Source of the DNA: Chrysoperla carnea
Lineage: Eukaryota > Arthropoda > Insecta > Neuroptera > Chrysopidae
Assembly (NCBI RefSeq): GCF_905475395.1
Contig: NC_058341.1
Span: forward strand, 59,527,501 to 59,591,500
Length of the DNA: 64,000 bases
Direction: 5' to 3'
Under the pieces are notes generated by a model. The model was given only the letters and a program-made list of their open reading frames with translations, did not search any database and was not told where the DNA came from. The translations under genes were made by a program, and so were the position numbers. Below, in pieces: positions 54,136 through 64,000 of the stretch (positions are counted from its first letter, which is position 1; the number at the start of each line of letters is the position of its first letter).

Positions 54136-54395
54136 ATACATTTATGTTATACGGGAAGTATGTTACATTAAAGGGTCTTCAACTAAAAAAAAACATAAGT
54201 ACCTTCTAATTTAAAAAATTATTTTGATAAAAAATTTTCGTTTGTGCATTATGTGTTAACATATCCCACATAAAATTCATAAGGTATGCCCAATGAAGAA
54301 GTTTGTACCTATTAACCATGTTTCCGAAAAATTAACAACAAAAACATAATCTTTTTGTCTACATTGCCTAAAAAAACTCTGAAAAAATGTGTTAA

Positions 54396-57365
54396 GGGTG
54401 TTCTGTACATATTTTTTATCAATGTATTAAATTTTGAATCGTTTTTCCTACCAATCTGTTGAACCAAATATTATTTCAATTTGAAATTTGGATATGTTGT
54501 ACTACTTTCAAATCTACCTGTTATGTCTAGCTTGATTTTTCAAAATTTTCATTAATTTTCCCAATTTTCATTTTCAAAACGAATATATAATTAAATTCAA
54601 AAAAATTCAAGATAGCCTTAACATAGCAAATAGCATTTGCAAAGTATTCAATTGCAAAAATTTCAAAATTTTCCTTTACTTTTCATTATTGGTAGGAAAA
54701 ATACTTTCAATTTTATATATTTTTACAATTCTCCTTCCTATCTACAATATAAGCAATAAAACGTTGTGTATGTATGTGTATTCAATTTCTCCTCGTTTAG
54801 TTAGGTCTGTTTAAACTTGTATGCCTGTCTATATAGAATATGGTTTGTTTTATCTTTTCCTAGTGCCACTGAGTTTAAAGTGATATTTTCATTTTTTAGT
54901 GACAATAATTTTCAGTTTGTTAAAGAGTTAAAGAAGTATTTGTAGCTTTGTGTAAATTTATTTTAAAGTGTTTTATTTTGACGTGGATTTTTATCTAGAA
55001 GGTATGTACATTATACTGCTATTCTAATAACCTAATTATTTTAATCATAATTTAATAATATTTTTTTTATAAATAGGCGTTTAGTTTCGATCACTGAAAA
55101 CTTTTGGTATGTTTTTAAATCAATTTTTTAAAACAAATTTTATATAATATAATTTATTAGCTCGACTGAAAATGTAGTAGCCACTTAGTTCAGTCCAATT
55201 CAAGGTAATAAATTTTTTCAGTTTCTAAAATTATAGAGTAATACGGACAACTTGGGCATCTCCTAAACCTCTTGCTTATAATGTTTTTCCAAATAAAATT
55301 AATGCAAAATTTTGGGAAAACTCGAAAAAATGGAAAATGTTATACCCATAATGGATTTTTTTTTAATTTTATTGTGTTTATTGGTCTAATGTGTATTTTT
55401 TAACTTACATGTGAAAATTGAAAATTGACTTTTACTTAGAAATTGATAAAGCAAAGGCGTATATTAAAAACTTGCTTTTATGGGTTAGTTTTCTATAAAA
55501 TTATGAAACCACATTTATAATTCAAAAATTATGAGGGTCGCTTCACGAAAATAGAACAGTCATCATAGAAAGCTTTTTTAATAGTTTAGGACAGTATGAG
55601 CTCATTTACAAATTTTACATTGGTAAGAAAAATGTAACTTATAGGAAATAAATACTAACATGAAATTTAAAATTATAATTAATATCTAAAATAAGGTAAG
55701 CTTATAAAATCAAGAATTGTATATAAATTATTTTATTAAAAACCATTTCATGTTGATGCAGATCTCTTCTATTATTAAATACAAGGGCAATTAAATATTA
55801 CCAAACAAGCAGTCTGCAATTTGGTTATTTATAATGGAAAATAAATTGTATTTGATAAAATCATTCGATCGTTTTTCCTACCAATCTCTTGAACCAAATA
55901 TTATTTTAATTTGAAATTTGGATATGTTGTACTACTTTCAAATCTATCTGTTTTGTCTAGCTTGATTTTTCAAAATTTTCATTAATTTCCCCAATTTTCA
56001 TTTTTAAAAGCCATATATAATTAAATGCGAAAAAATTCATATTTAATTAAATGGAAGAATTCCTATCAAATTGGTGAAAGAGAATTTCAAAATTTTTCTT
56101 TACTTTTCATTATAAGTGGGAAAAATGCTTTTAATTTTATAACAAAAGGATACACACAATATTGTATGCATATACAAAGCGCAATGCATATTTTTATGTG
56201 TGTTATAAAATAATGTTGTATGATATTTGTACCTCCACCTACACAACACAGGTATGATAAGAAGGCGGGTTTGCAAAAAAAAATAACTGATCATTTAACG
56301 TCACTCCTTTTTTATCGCATAATAAAGAGGTATTACTCTGTCTTACGTATTGCGAATTGAATAAAGTTGGGTTTGTTGAAATAAATACTAACATGAATTT
56401 TAAAATTATAATTAATATCTAAAATAAGGTAAGCTTATAAAATCAAGAATTGTATAGAAATTATTTTACTAAAAACCATTTCATGTTGATGCAGATCTCT
56501 TCTATTATTAAATACAAGGGCAATTAAATATTACCAAACAAGCAGTCTGCGATTTGGTTATTTATAATGGAAAATAAATTGTATTTGATAAAATCATTCG
56601 ATCGTTTTTCCTACCAATCTCTTGAACCAAATATTATTTTAATTTGAAATTTGGATATGTTGTACTACTTTCAAATCTATCTGTTTTGTCTAGCTTGATT
56701 TTTCAAAATTTTCATTAATTTCCCCAATTTTCATTTTTAAAAGCCATATATAATTAAATGCGAAAAAATTCATATTTAATTAAATGGAAGAATTCCTATC
56801 AAATTGGTGAAAGAAAATTTCAAAATTTTTCTTTACTTTTCATTATAAGTAGATACACACAATATTGTATGCATATACAAAGCGCAATGCATATTTTTAT
56901 GTGTGTTATAAAATAATGTTGTACGATATTTGTACCTCCACCTACACATGTGAAATGAAGTGTACAATGTACATATTAATTTCTTTCAATAGTTAAAAAA
57001 TACAAATCTCAAAAAAATAATGTTTAGATATATTATGTTATTTTATTTTTTTATATGATTTTGTAATGAGTGAGATATATAATGTATGTTTATAAGTAAA
57101 TGAGAGGGACAGTATATATATGTAGTTGTTGTTGTTCTAAAGTGAAATGACTAAGTGAATATGTGTTTAGTTAATAGAAGAAAGCAGATTGTATCTGTAA
57201 TGAATATATATACATTATTGGTTACTTGATGTTATTATAAATTATTTCTCCTCAAAAATAAAAAAATACTTTTCAGAAGAAAGGGTAATAAATTTAACTA
57301 AAATATTTAAAATACCGTGGCGGGCTCTGGGCGGACAAAGTTTACTTTGTTTTATACATTTCACT
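54396..57365. mobile_element. 2.97-kb TTAA-flanked insertion (piggyBac-like, non-autonomous)
   Basis: Flanked by TTAA at 54392-54395 and 57366-57369. The other palindrome arm has a single TTAA at the matching point (26528-26531), an empty site. The ends GGGTGTTCTGTACA and, on the opposite strand, GAGTGAAATGTATA form a weak terminal inverted repeat (about 9 of 14 matching). TTAA duplication is the hallmark of piggyBac-type transposition. No transposase ORF is present. The ORFs at 56025-56213 and 56100-56294 are repeat by-products. A precise excision from the left arm would look the same. Confidence 0.75.
55646..56947. repeat. ~733-bp tandem duplication inside the TTAA element
   Basis: AAATAAATACTAACATGAA starts both at 55646 and at 56379, and the following DNA is nearly identical. 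The second unit is shorter, ending near ACCTCCACCTACACA (about 56947). A third partial copy of the CTACCAATCT-GTTGAACC block lies near the element start (54445-54600). Confidence 0.9.
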
Positions 57366-57477
57366 CTTAACATAACTATCCATCACATATATTAAAACAT
57401 ACTTAATATAAAAGAAGGTAAACAAAATTGAAGAATGTAATTGGTATCATAGTCTACATAATAAATAATAAGTAAAT

Positions 57478-57950
57478 CCCTATCCCTATATATCTTAAAT
57501 GCGAAAGTAAGCATGTTTGTTTGTTTGTTTGTTTGTTTGTTTGTTTGTTACGCTTTCACGCTAAAACTTGCGAATGGTTTTTAATGAAACTGTACAGGAA
57601 ATATAGCTTATACTTCAGAATAACACATGAGATATAATTAATAAAGATAAAATTAATAAAAAAATAAAAATAAAAATTAATTTAATTTGACATTTGACGT
57701 TACCATAAATTACAGATTTCTGTAAAAATAGTCGATATGAAATATTTCACTGCCATCTTCTCTGACATACTCAATGAATAATTACTATTATATATTTTAA
57801 AAAAATAGAAAACCATACATTCATTTTACATGTGTAAAACAATCCTTTCCATTATTTCGAGTGTTATAGAAACAGGATAAGCGAGAGCAATCTTTACATT
57901 TAAACGCAGCAAAGCGAGTGGGTATCACTCTAGTATATATATAAAGTATC
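57478..57950 (+). repeat. Interspersed repeat with (TTTG)n
   Basis: Contains TTAAATGCGAAAGTAAGCAT, a (TTTG)n run at about 57514-57550, TACGCTTTCACGCTAAAAC and, near the end, AGCGAGTGGGTATCACTCTAG. This wording is typical of a widespread insect repeat whose termini resemble non-autonomous Helitron-like elements. It interrupts the outer mirror symmetry; the left arm has a hairpin and the LINE at this point. Confidence 0.5.
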
Positions 57951-57954
57951 TGTC

Positions 57955-58985
57955 CTTTTCTTACTCATGTGAACTTTCGGAAATTTTCAGAACAAATTTC
58001 TGGAATGTTCTAGAAGGTTTCAAAATGTGTGTAACGGTCAAAATCAATTCGAAATTTTCTAGAAACTTATAGAAAGTTCTAGAAATGATCTAGAAAGTTT
58101 TTTTAAACCGACAACTATAATCATGATCAACTATAAACTGTCCGCCGAGAGATGTTAGTGCCATCTCTCGACGATAAGTAGAACTATGGGGCCAGAACCG
58201 GACAAGATTTTTCTGGGCCTTCTTCCAAAGTTTAAATATTTTAATTACAACCAAGTTGAGTGTTTTTTCAAGACTTTTAACTAAGTTATTTATATTAAAA
58301 CACTCTGTCTGTATATAAATTTTATTAAATTTAATAATTTTCTAACAAGAAAAAGGGCAATATAAGCTAATAGAATAGAATAAGACCCTTCTCTCAAACA
58401 GTATTTTAACCAGAAGTCTCTAAATATTATTTATTCCATTAAACATGCAATGTATTTTAACTCGAGCAACGCCGGGTTTGTCTCCTAGTATCTGGTAAAA
58501 TGTAATATATGTGAAGAGCCACCAATCCTGAATGCTCCGCGATTAATTAAGATTAATAAAATTAAAAGTAAACACTTCTACGAACTTTTAAACACTTCTA
58601 CGAATAAAATGTGCCTGGTCGACGTGGATTTAATTTGCCAAAAATATTTTAAATAAATTATATATTATGTCTATAATTTCTTACCGTTATCGTGAACTTT
58701 GATCAGTGTTAATTAATTTTCGTGCAAAATATCATATTTATTCATAAAAAATCCAGGCGACCAATGATGTTTAGCCGGAATGGTCTGGCATACCTATTTG
58801 AATGGTTTGAAACGGAGCCAAAAATATCCATTATTAAGGAAACAATTTTTTTTTTAATTTACGCTTTTTAATGCCAGGCTCAAAACTATCTTGGTATGGG
58901 TGCTTACAAACTTCTCGAAGTATTACGCATATCAGAGTTGTATCTTGGTCTTATAGCATGTAATTTTCGACTACCCTATAAATCT
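57955..58985. repeat. Outer inverted repeat, right arm (diverged)
   Basis: Mirror of 23731-24740 with scattered substitutions. One small local duplication is seen here (AAACACTTCTACGAA occurs twice at about 58570-58605). Confidence 0.75.
57975..58105. promoter_or_regulatory. Heat-shock-element-like array (right)
   Basis: At 57998-58015 four alternating TTC/GAA triplets occur at exact 5-bp steps, with a fifth degenerate (TTT) step. Further TTCTAGAA-type units occur to about 58100. Mirror of the left array, with different substitutions. Confidence 0.5.
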
Positions 58986-59007
58986 GAGATTAAGTATATC
59001 TCTCGTC

Positions 59008-59724
59008 GATGGCTAGGATGAGTTTTATTTCGAATTTTATTTCGAATTTTTATTTCGACTAAAGAAGCATATCAAATGGATATAAGGGCGATGGTTAGGA
59101 TGGCTTGGATGTGATGAAATCTCCCTCAGACGGATAGCTCCCTCAGGGCCACATAGTTAAGAAATGGTTTCTGAAATGTATTTCAAAATGATGGCTAGGA
59201 TGAATAAGACAAAGATAAAGAAGCATATCATCTCGGCCATATGGCTTAGAAGAAATGTATCTCAGCCCTATGGCTAGGATGAGTTAGACGAAGATAAAGC
59301 TGCATTTCCTCAGGGCCATATGGTGGAGATAAAATGTATTTCAGAATGATGGCTAGGATGAGATAGACAATGATAAAGCTGCATATCATCTTGACCGTAT
59401 TTCTGAGATGAGATATATCTTAGACAAATGGCTAGGATGAGGTAGACAAAGATAAAGATGCATATCATCTCAGCCGTACGGCAGAGGTGAAATGTATTTC
59501 AGCCTTATGGCAGGATGAGTTAGACAAAGATAAAAATGCATATTAACTCTGTTGTACAACTGAGATGAAATGTATCTCAGCCCTCTGGCTAGAATGAGTT
59601 AGACGAAGATAAAGAAATATTTCATCTCAGCCATATGGCTGAGATGAAATGTATCTCAGCCATATGGCTAGGATGAGTTAGACAAAGATAAAGTTGCATA
59701 TCATCTCGGCAATATGGCTGAGAC
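59008..59724. repeat. Degenerate satellite, reverse orientation
   Basis: Contains ATGGCTAGGATGAGTTAGAC, AAAGATAAAGATGCATATCA, TCTCAGCCGTACGGC and GAGATGAAATGTATCTCAGC, the reverse complement of the 79-bp monomer at 19848-23285. About nine irregular units. It sits at the mirrored position outside the palindrome. Confidence 0.85.
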
Positions 59725-59774
59725 TATTTTTCTTTACTTACATGACGTAAAAAGCAAACGATTGCGTAATCAAA

Positions 59775-61561
59775 ACTGTCTATACAGGGTATTTCAAGAA
59801 TTAACTCAGTTAATTGTTTGCCTTCACTTGTTTTTTTTTTTAATGTAAATTCCGTTTGTTTTTTCGAGTAAGAAAAGTTCCAGCTCAATGTCAAGTTAAG
59901 TGAGACACCCTGTATATATGGACCAACAAAATAATTTTAACGCTTAGTTACAGAAAGTAAACGGATGGACGCGTTTATTTTACGCATTGATTCACAAAAC
60001 AGTTTTAACATTAACTATAATATAATGTTCTTGAAATTAACTATGTTGTAATAAAATTGTATATAAATAATGTACATACTTACATATTTATTTTAAAACT
60101 TAAAACTATATCTAAATGATTTGTAGTAATATTTAAAATAAAATGATGTTATTTTAAAATTCAAATACAAATTATATTGTTAATGAATATTATCTAAATA
60201 AATTATACGTATAATTCTGTTAATTACGATTGAATTGAATAAAATTAGACTAATTCTTATAATACATTCAATCAGTTTCAATTACAAGTAAATTATCATA
60301 TATATAATTTGAAAAGAAAATTGAAACTGGTTATACGGGCTTAGAAAAAGTATCTACAAAGAAATTCTAAAAAATTGGTTTAATAAGTTTCTTTGTTTGC
60401 CAAAATTCTTAAATAATTTTTGATAAGATTCTGAAGAGTATTTAAAATTACTTTATTCTCAAGTTTTAAAGTTTTATTTGTGAAAAATTTATTGCTTGTA
60501 TTACAGTCAAAATCGGCGAACGAAATTGCAAGGTTCCGCCTAAATCTGTATATAAACATATACAGGATGTTTTTTTAACTTGAAATTTGAAAAAAAAAAA
60601 ATTAAAAAATAAGCCAGATACAACAAATTGTTTCAAACTTTTTGCACTTCCAAATGCATGATTATTTCTAGATGGATAGATTATAGATTAAATGATGATC
60701 AATTTCATTTTTTCAAATGGAATACTATATTTTTATTATTAGGGAGTCCTGAATAGCAGTTTTAATTTGGATGATTTTTTTTTTCAAAATGATTCTTTCT
60801 GTATATTATTTAAAATCAGTAGCATTTCAGAGGGGGAAATAATCTGGATGGGGAATGTCACGACTGTTATATCGACGCCCATCCTAAATCGCTAATGATA
60901 GAAGCTTGAAGTTTCGAGAAGATGTTGATTTTATACTGTAGGTGTTACATAAGAAAGAATTTTTCGAAATTCATCTCCTAAAAGGATGAAATAAGGGATG
61001 CAAGTTTGTGTGAAAATATAAACAAATCTTCATTTTTGAGTTGTCTATTTAACCGATTTTAAAAATTCTTTCAACTATACTCAACTCGAAAATGTTGTTT
61101 TCACTATTTAATAGATTTCAACTTTTGGTGCATAAGCTTATTTTTTTGAAAATAAAATATAGTCCATATTACTTGCTGATAATGTAGCATTCTTTAGGTG
61201 AAATCATTTTTTAAATCGGTGAAGTAGTGAACTCAAAAATGAAGATTTGTATATATTTTCATATAAACTTTCATCCCCTATTTCATCCTTTTAGAGGATG
61301 TGAAAAAAAATATATTATATAAAAAGGTGGGAAATTTAATTATCTACGATAAAGTGCACGGGTTTTGGTCTAAAGTGCACGATTATGATATTATAGCCGA
61401 AAACGGTTTTTCTTAAAATTGAGGCACTTCCCTCGCCTATTTTTGTAAGGATTTTGTGAATTTACATTCAGTACGTGATACTTAACCTATTTAAATAAAA
61501 AAAAACAAGTGAAAACAAACAATTGGCTGAGTTAATTTTTGAAATACCATGCATAGACAGT
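59775..61561. repeat. Possible 1.8-kb TIR element
   Basis: The left end 59775-59840 and right end 61495-61561 are imperfect reverse complements over about 65 bp (ATTTCAAGAATTAACTCAG with CTGAGTTAATTTTTGAAAT; CACTTGTTTTTT with AAAAAACAAGTG). No transposase ORF. The right end overlaps the start of the neighbouring dispersed repeat, so the boundary is ambiguous. Confidence 0.5.
60969..61300. repeat. ~330-bp foldback repeat
   Basis: CATCTCCTAAAAGGATGAAA with TTTCATCCTTTTAGAGGATG, and AAATCTTCATTTTTGAGTT with AACTCAAAAATGAAGATTT, are inverted pairs at the two ends. No ORF. Nested within 59775-61561. Confidence 0.75.
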
Positions 61562-62020
61562 GTTGATTACTCTATCACATTACACACACATACATGTTTC
61601 CCATATATAAACTGATATTCCCATATAATACATACTATACAATTTACGCCTAATTTGCGCCCTCACGGGTAAACAGTGATGTTTACGAAAAAATGTTTCA
61701 AACAAGAGTTAGTTATTTTTTTATAAGGAATATTTTTTACATTTAAACTTTTGTATATTGTATGTTGCTCATTTACGAACTCAACCTCACTTTTTATGTC
61801 CTGAGTACGCTGTAAAAATTTCAGCTTGATGTCTTTTTTCGTTTTTGAGTTATTGTGTTGACAGACAGACGGACAAGCGGGCAGACAACCGAAAATGGAC
61901 TAATTAGGTGATTTTATAAACACTTATACCAAAATTTTGTTCATAGCATCAATATTTTTAAGCATTACAAACTTGGGACTAAACTTAGTATACCTTGCAT
62001 ATTACATATATGCATGGTAT
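61544..62020 (+). repeat. Dispersed ~480-bp repeat, best copy
   Basis: Starts ATACCATGCATA and ends TATGCATGGTAT, a perfect 12-bp inverted repeat. The interior is collinear with 151-640. It includes GTGTTGACAGACAGACGGAC and AACCGAAAATGGACTAATTA. It has no ORF and is probably a MITE-like element. Confidence 0.7.
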
Positions 62021-62030
62021 AATAACTCTC

Positions 62031-62110
62031 TTAGTTTAGTGCATTATGGACAAGAGTAACGAGCTTCTATATAACCTGTATTAAAGGTTCCGGATTCGAA
62101 TCTACCCCTA
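62031..62110 (+). repeat. tRNA-like Pol III promoter, possible SINE head
   Basis: TAGTTTAGTGC (62032-62042) resembles an A box and GGATTCGAATC (62092-62102) a B box, 60 bp apart. A clean cloverleaf cannot be folded, so this is more likely a tRNA-derived SINE remnant than a tRNA gene. Confidence 0.3.
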
Positions 62111-63494
62111 CTACATTTGATAAGTAAGAACATAGCTACATATAGAGGGTATATGGCAATCGTGCCAGATTCTTTAAACGATAATCGGAAGTTAAAAGAA
62201 AGAATCATTTAAATACAAAGTAAGTGAGTTAAGTCGGCATATTTAACAAACAGTGTCGTGATGAGTGTTTAGTGTCACACAGAATAATAATAAAGTGTTA
62301 ATAAGTTTTTCTGTTTCTGTGTGAAGTAAATATCACACACATTTGACATCATTTCACGATTCACCAGATTCATCCAGACATATAAATCAGTGTCTTTTCA
62401 ACTGAACATAATATTTTATACACATACACAATCACAATCACATATTATTATATGTTTTTATTCACGCATGTGTGATTTTTTATGATCAATTTTGTGACTT
62501 TTTAAATGTGACGATATAATATGTTATTATTTTGTACGGCTATGCTTTTGTATTTAGAAGAATTCTAGATGGGATGAACGGAAAAATTTGCGAAATTAAT
62601 TTTTTTGTAAGTTGTCTCTCCGGGAACATTAGGGGAGAGTGGGTAGAGGGACTGTAGGTTTATCTAACAGTCGAAAAACCGCTTCACTGCCGTCAAATGA
62701 TAGTCGGTTCCGCCCTCTTTATTTGCAATCCGTCGACCCGCGCGGCCGGCGCTATCAGGTTTTGTGAGAGAACAAAACATGATTATACAAATCAAAAGTA
62801 GGATTTTTAAAGTTTATTTGATACTTACGTCATATTAATAGCCTGATATTAATCTGAGAGTTTGCATATGCATAATAATATATATTATTTCTTGGTTACA
62901 TTGATTGTATAATGCTTTAATTCGTGCTAGCACCATCCGTTTTAAAGTTATCTTTATTGTTTTACCAAAAATGTGGTAGAGTACAAAAGTAACATAGCTC
63001 TGTATGTATACAAGAAACATGTTACTTATACAAATGGGTACACAAATCCACAAGTAAAATGTTACTTAAGACTGATATTGAATAATCTGATTAGAATATA
63101 TAATTATCATATAATAATAGATATCATTACTTAAAATAAGAAAATTTCTTTCGAGGAGTTAACAATATTGATTTGTTTTCATAAAATATACAATTTTTGA
63201 ATGCAAATGTTTATTTTTCTTGTTCATACAAACTTTTCTAATAAGTCATTTGTGGATTTATTATATCATAGCATATTTATTTCAAACCCCTTTGTCCTGT
63301 TTCTTTCATGTTACTTTCGAACCGCCAAAGTGTTACTTTTGACCTGCTAACGTGGTCGAAAGTAACAACTTACGAATTTTTTTTAAGTCTATGTGATTCA
63401 TACAAAATATAAGAAGATACTAATGTAAAGAGCATGCACGGAATTTATATATGGATATAATAATTTCATTAAAATACTAACACCTAACCTGCAA
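62111..63494. other. Intergenic sequence
   Basis: No gene recognised. A short GC-richer patch (62690-62760, including CGTCGACCCGCGCGGCCGGC) stands out from the AT-rich surroundings but has no open frame I can assign. The ORF at 62835-63053 (minus) has no recognised domain. Confidence 0.35.
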
Positions 63495-63830
63495 ACTAGT
63501 ATTCGACCGAAGGTCGATTTTTGGCCGAAGCCGAAGCCGATTAATCGGCTATCGCCACAACCTTCGACCGAAGCCGAAGGTTTAAAAACATGATTTTAAA
63601 ACTTTAATATTAAAGTTGATCTCTAGAAGTTGATTTAGAGGTTATCATCTTGAGAAGTTGATCTAAAAGTCAATCTAAAGATGATTAAAAAAATTACCTT
63701 GAAATTTATTTCAAAATAATAACATTTAGAACAATTCGTTGAATTCCGACGTTTGCTAAGAACCTTCAGTCAAAGCTTCGGCTTCGGCCTGAATTCAGCC
63801 GAAGCTTCGGTCGGACACTACCTGCAACCA
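63495..63830. repeat. CCGAAGCCGAAG-rich dispersed repeat
   Basis: Clusters of GACCGAAGGTCGA, GGCCGAAGCCGAAGCCGA and GCTTCGGCTTCGGCC, related to 9301-9735. GTTGATCTCTAGAAGTTGAT-type words repeat at 63615-63680. Confidence 0.5.
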
Positions 63831-64000
63831 AGGTGAAAGTACAAAGTGTTACTTTCGTACCCGGTCTACCCTACTATCAGAAAACAAAAAATACGTTCTT
63901 ATAGAAGAAAACAAGCCAAAAAACATAGCGTCTTTAGAAATAACGTCCTCCAAACATACGCTACTGTCATACAATAATTTCGTTTTCTTTTGGGAACATG
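63831..64000. other. Intergenic sequence to the window end
   Basis: Nothing recognisable. Confidence 0.3.

Larger units (their letters stand above)
47373..54395. repeat. Inner inverted repeat, right arm (U2 locus)
   Basis: Mirror image of 26528-42784 carrying one retrotransposon instead of three. Its outer end is the TTAA at 54392-54395, where a 2.97-kb insertion begins. Confidence 0.9.

Noticed and set aside
26528-54395. The palindrome as a simple assembly artefact (hairpin read or haplotype join)
   Set aside because: The arms differ in element number, in the TTAA insertion and at small positions, and older diverged symmetry continues outside. An artefact alone would not give this. Raw-read confirmation is still needed.
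62032-62102. A functional tRNA gene
   Set aside because: A- and B-box-like words are present, but acceptor, D, anticodon and T stems do not form a consistent cloverleaf.
62632-63880. Element bounded by GGGGAGAGTGGGTAGAGG and a GGTCTACCCTAC end
   Set aside because: Inverted similarity between the ends is short and weak, and no target duplication is visible.

Overview
This is an AT-rich (coding parts excepted) eukaryotic nuclear sequence, most likely from an insect. One ordinary host protein gene with short introns is recognisable: DCTN6, the dynactin p27 subunit, with four exons at 12753-15515. The U2 snRNA sequence also matches the insect form in its branch-site and 3' regions. The rest is intergenic DNA dominated by transposable elements, foldback (hairpin) repeats and satellite DNA.

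The main feature is a U2 snRNA locus that has been duplicated as a large inverted repeat and invaded by a site-specific non-LTR retrotransposon. The left arm (26528-42784) carries the first 59 nt of a U2 gene at 27625-27683. Three head-to-tail full-length retrotransposons follow, each with an intact 1283-codon ORF, and the rest of the U2 gene is at 41534-41664. The elements are separated by about 20 bp of U2 sequence, a target-site duplication. The right arm (47373-54395) is the mirror image, but its U2 gene holds only one element, on the minus strand. The ORF has two N-terminal C2H2 fingers, a reverse transcriptase, a CCHC knuckle and a restriction-like endonuclease. That is the R2/NeSL-type layout, and the U2 target points to the Utopia lineage. 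The insertion point lies in the loop of U2 stem-loop IIa. A fifth, degenerate relative (44172-47370) sits in the spacer between the arms.

The inner arms look almost identical by eye, except for element number and a 2.97-kb TTAA-flanked insertion on the right (54396-57365). Further out the mirror symmetry continues but is clearly older and more diverged (about 23.7-26.5 kb against 57.4-59.0 kb). It reaches a satellite family that is large on the left (19848-23285, 79-bp monomers in a 12-monomer higher-order repeat) and small on the right (59008-59724).

Region by region: 1-12.7 kb holds dispersed repeats, two pogo/Tigger-like MITEs and foldback elements. DCTN6 occupies 12.75-15.5 kb. Foldback elements, a Polinton-type integrase relic and the satellite fill 16-23.3 kb. 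Old inverted-repeat sequence with heat-shock-element arrays and a 5'-truncated Jockey-type LINE lie at 23.3-26.4 kb. The U2/retrotransposon palindrome with its TTAA insertion runs from 26.5 to 57.4 kb. Mirrored old sequence, satellite and further repeats make up the remainder. All comparisons were made by eye, so identities are qualitative.
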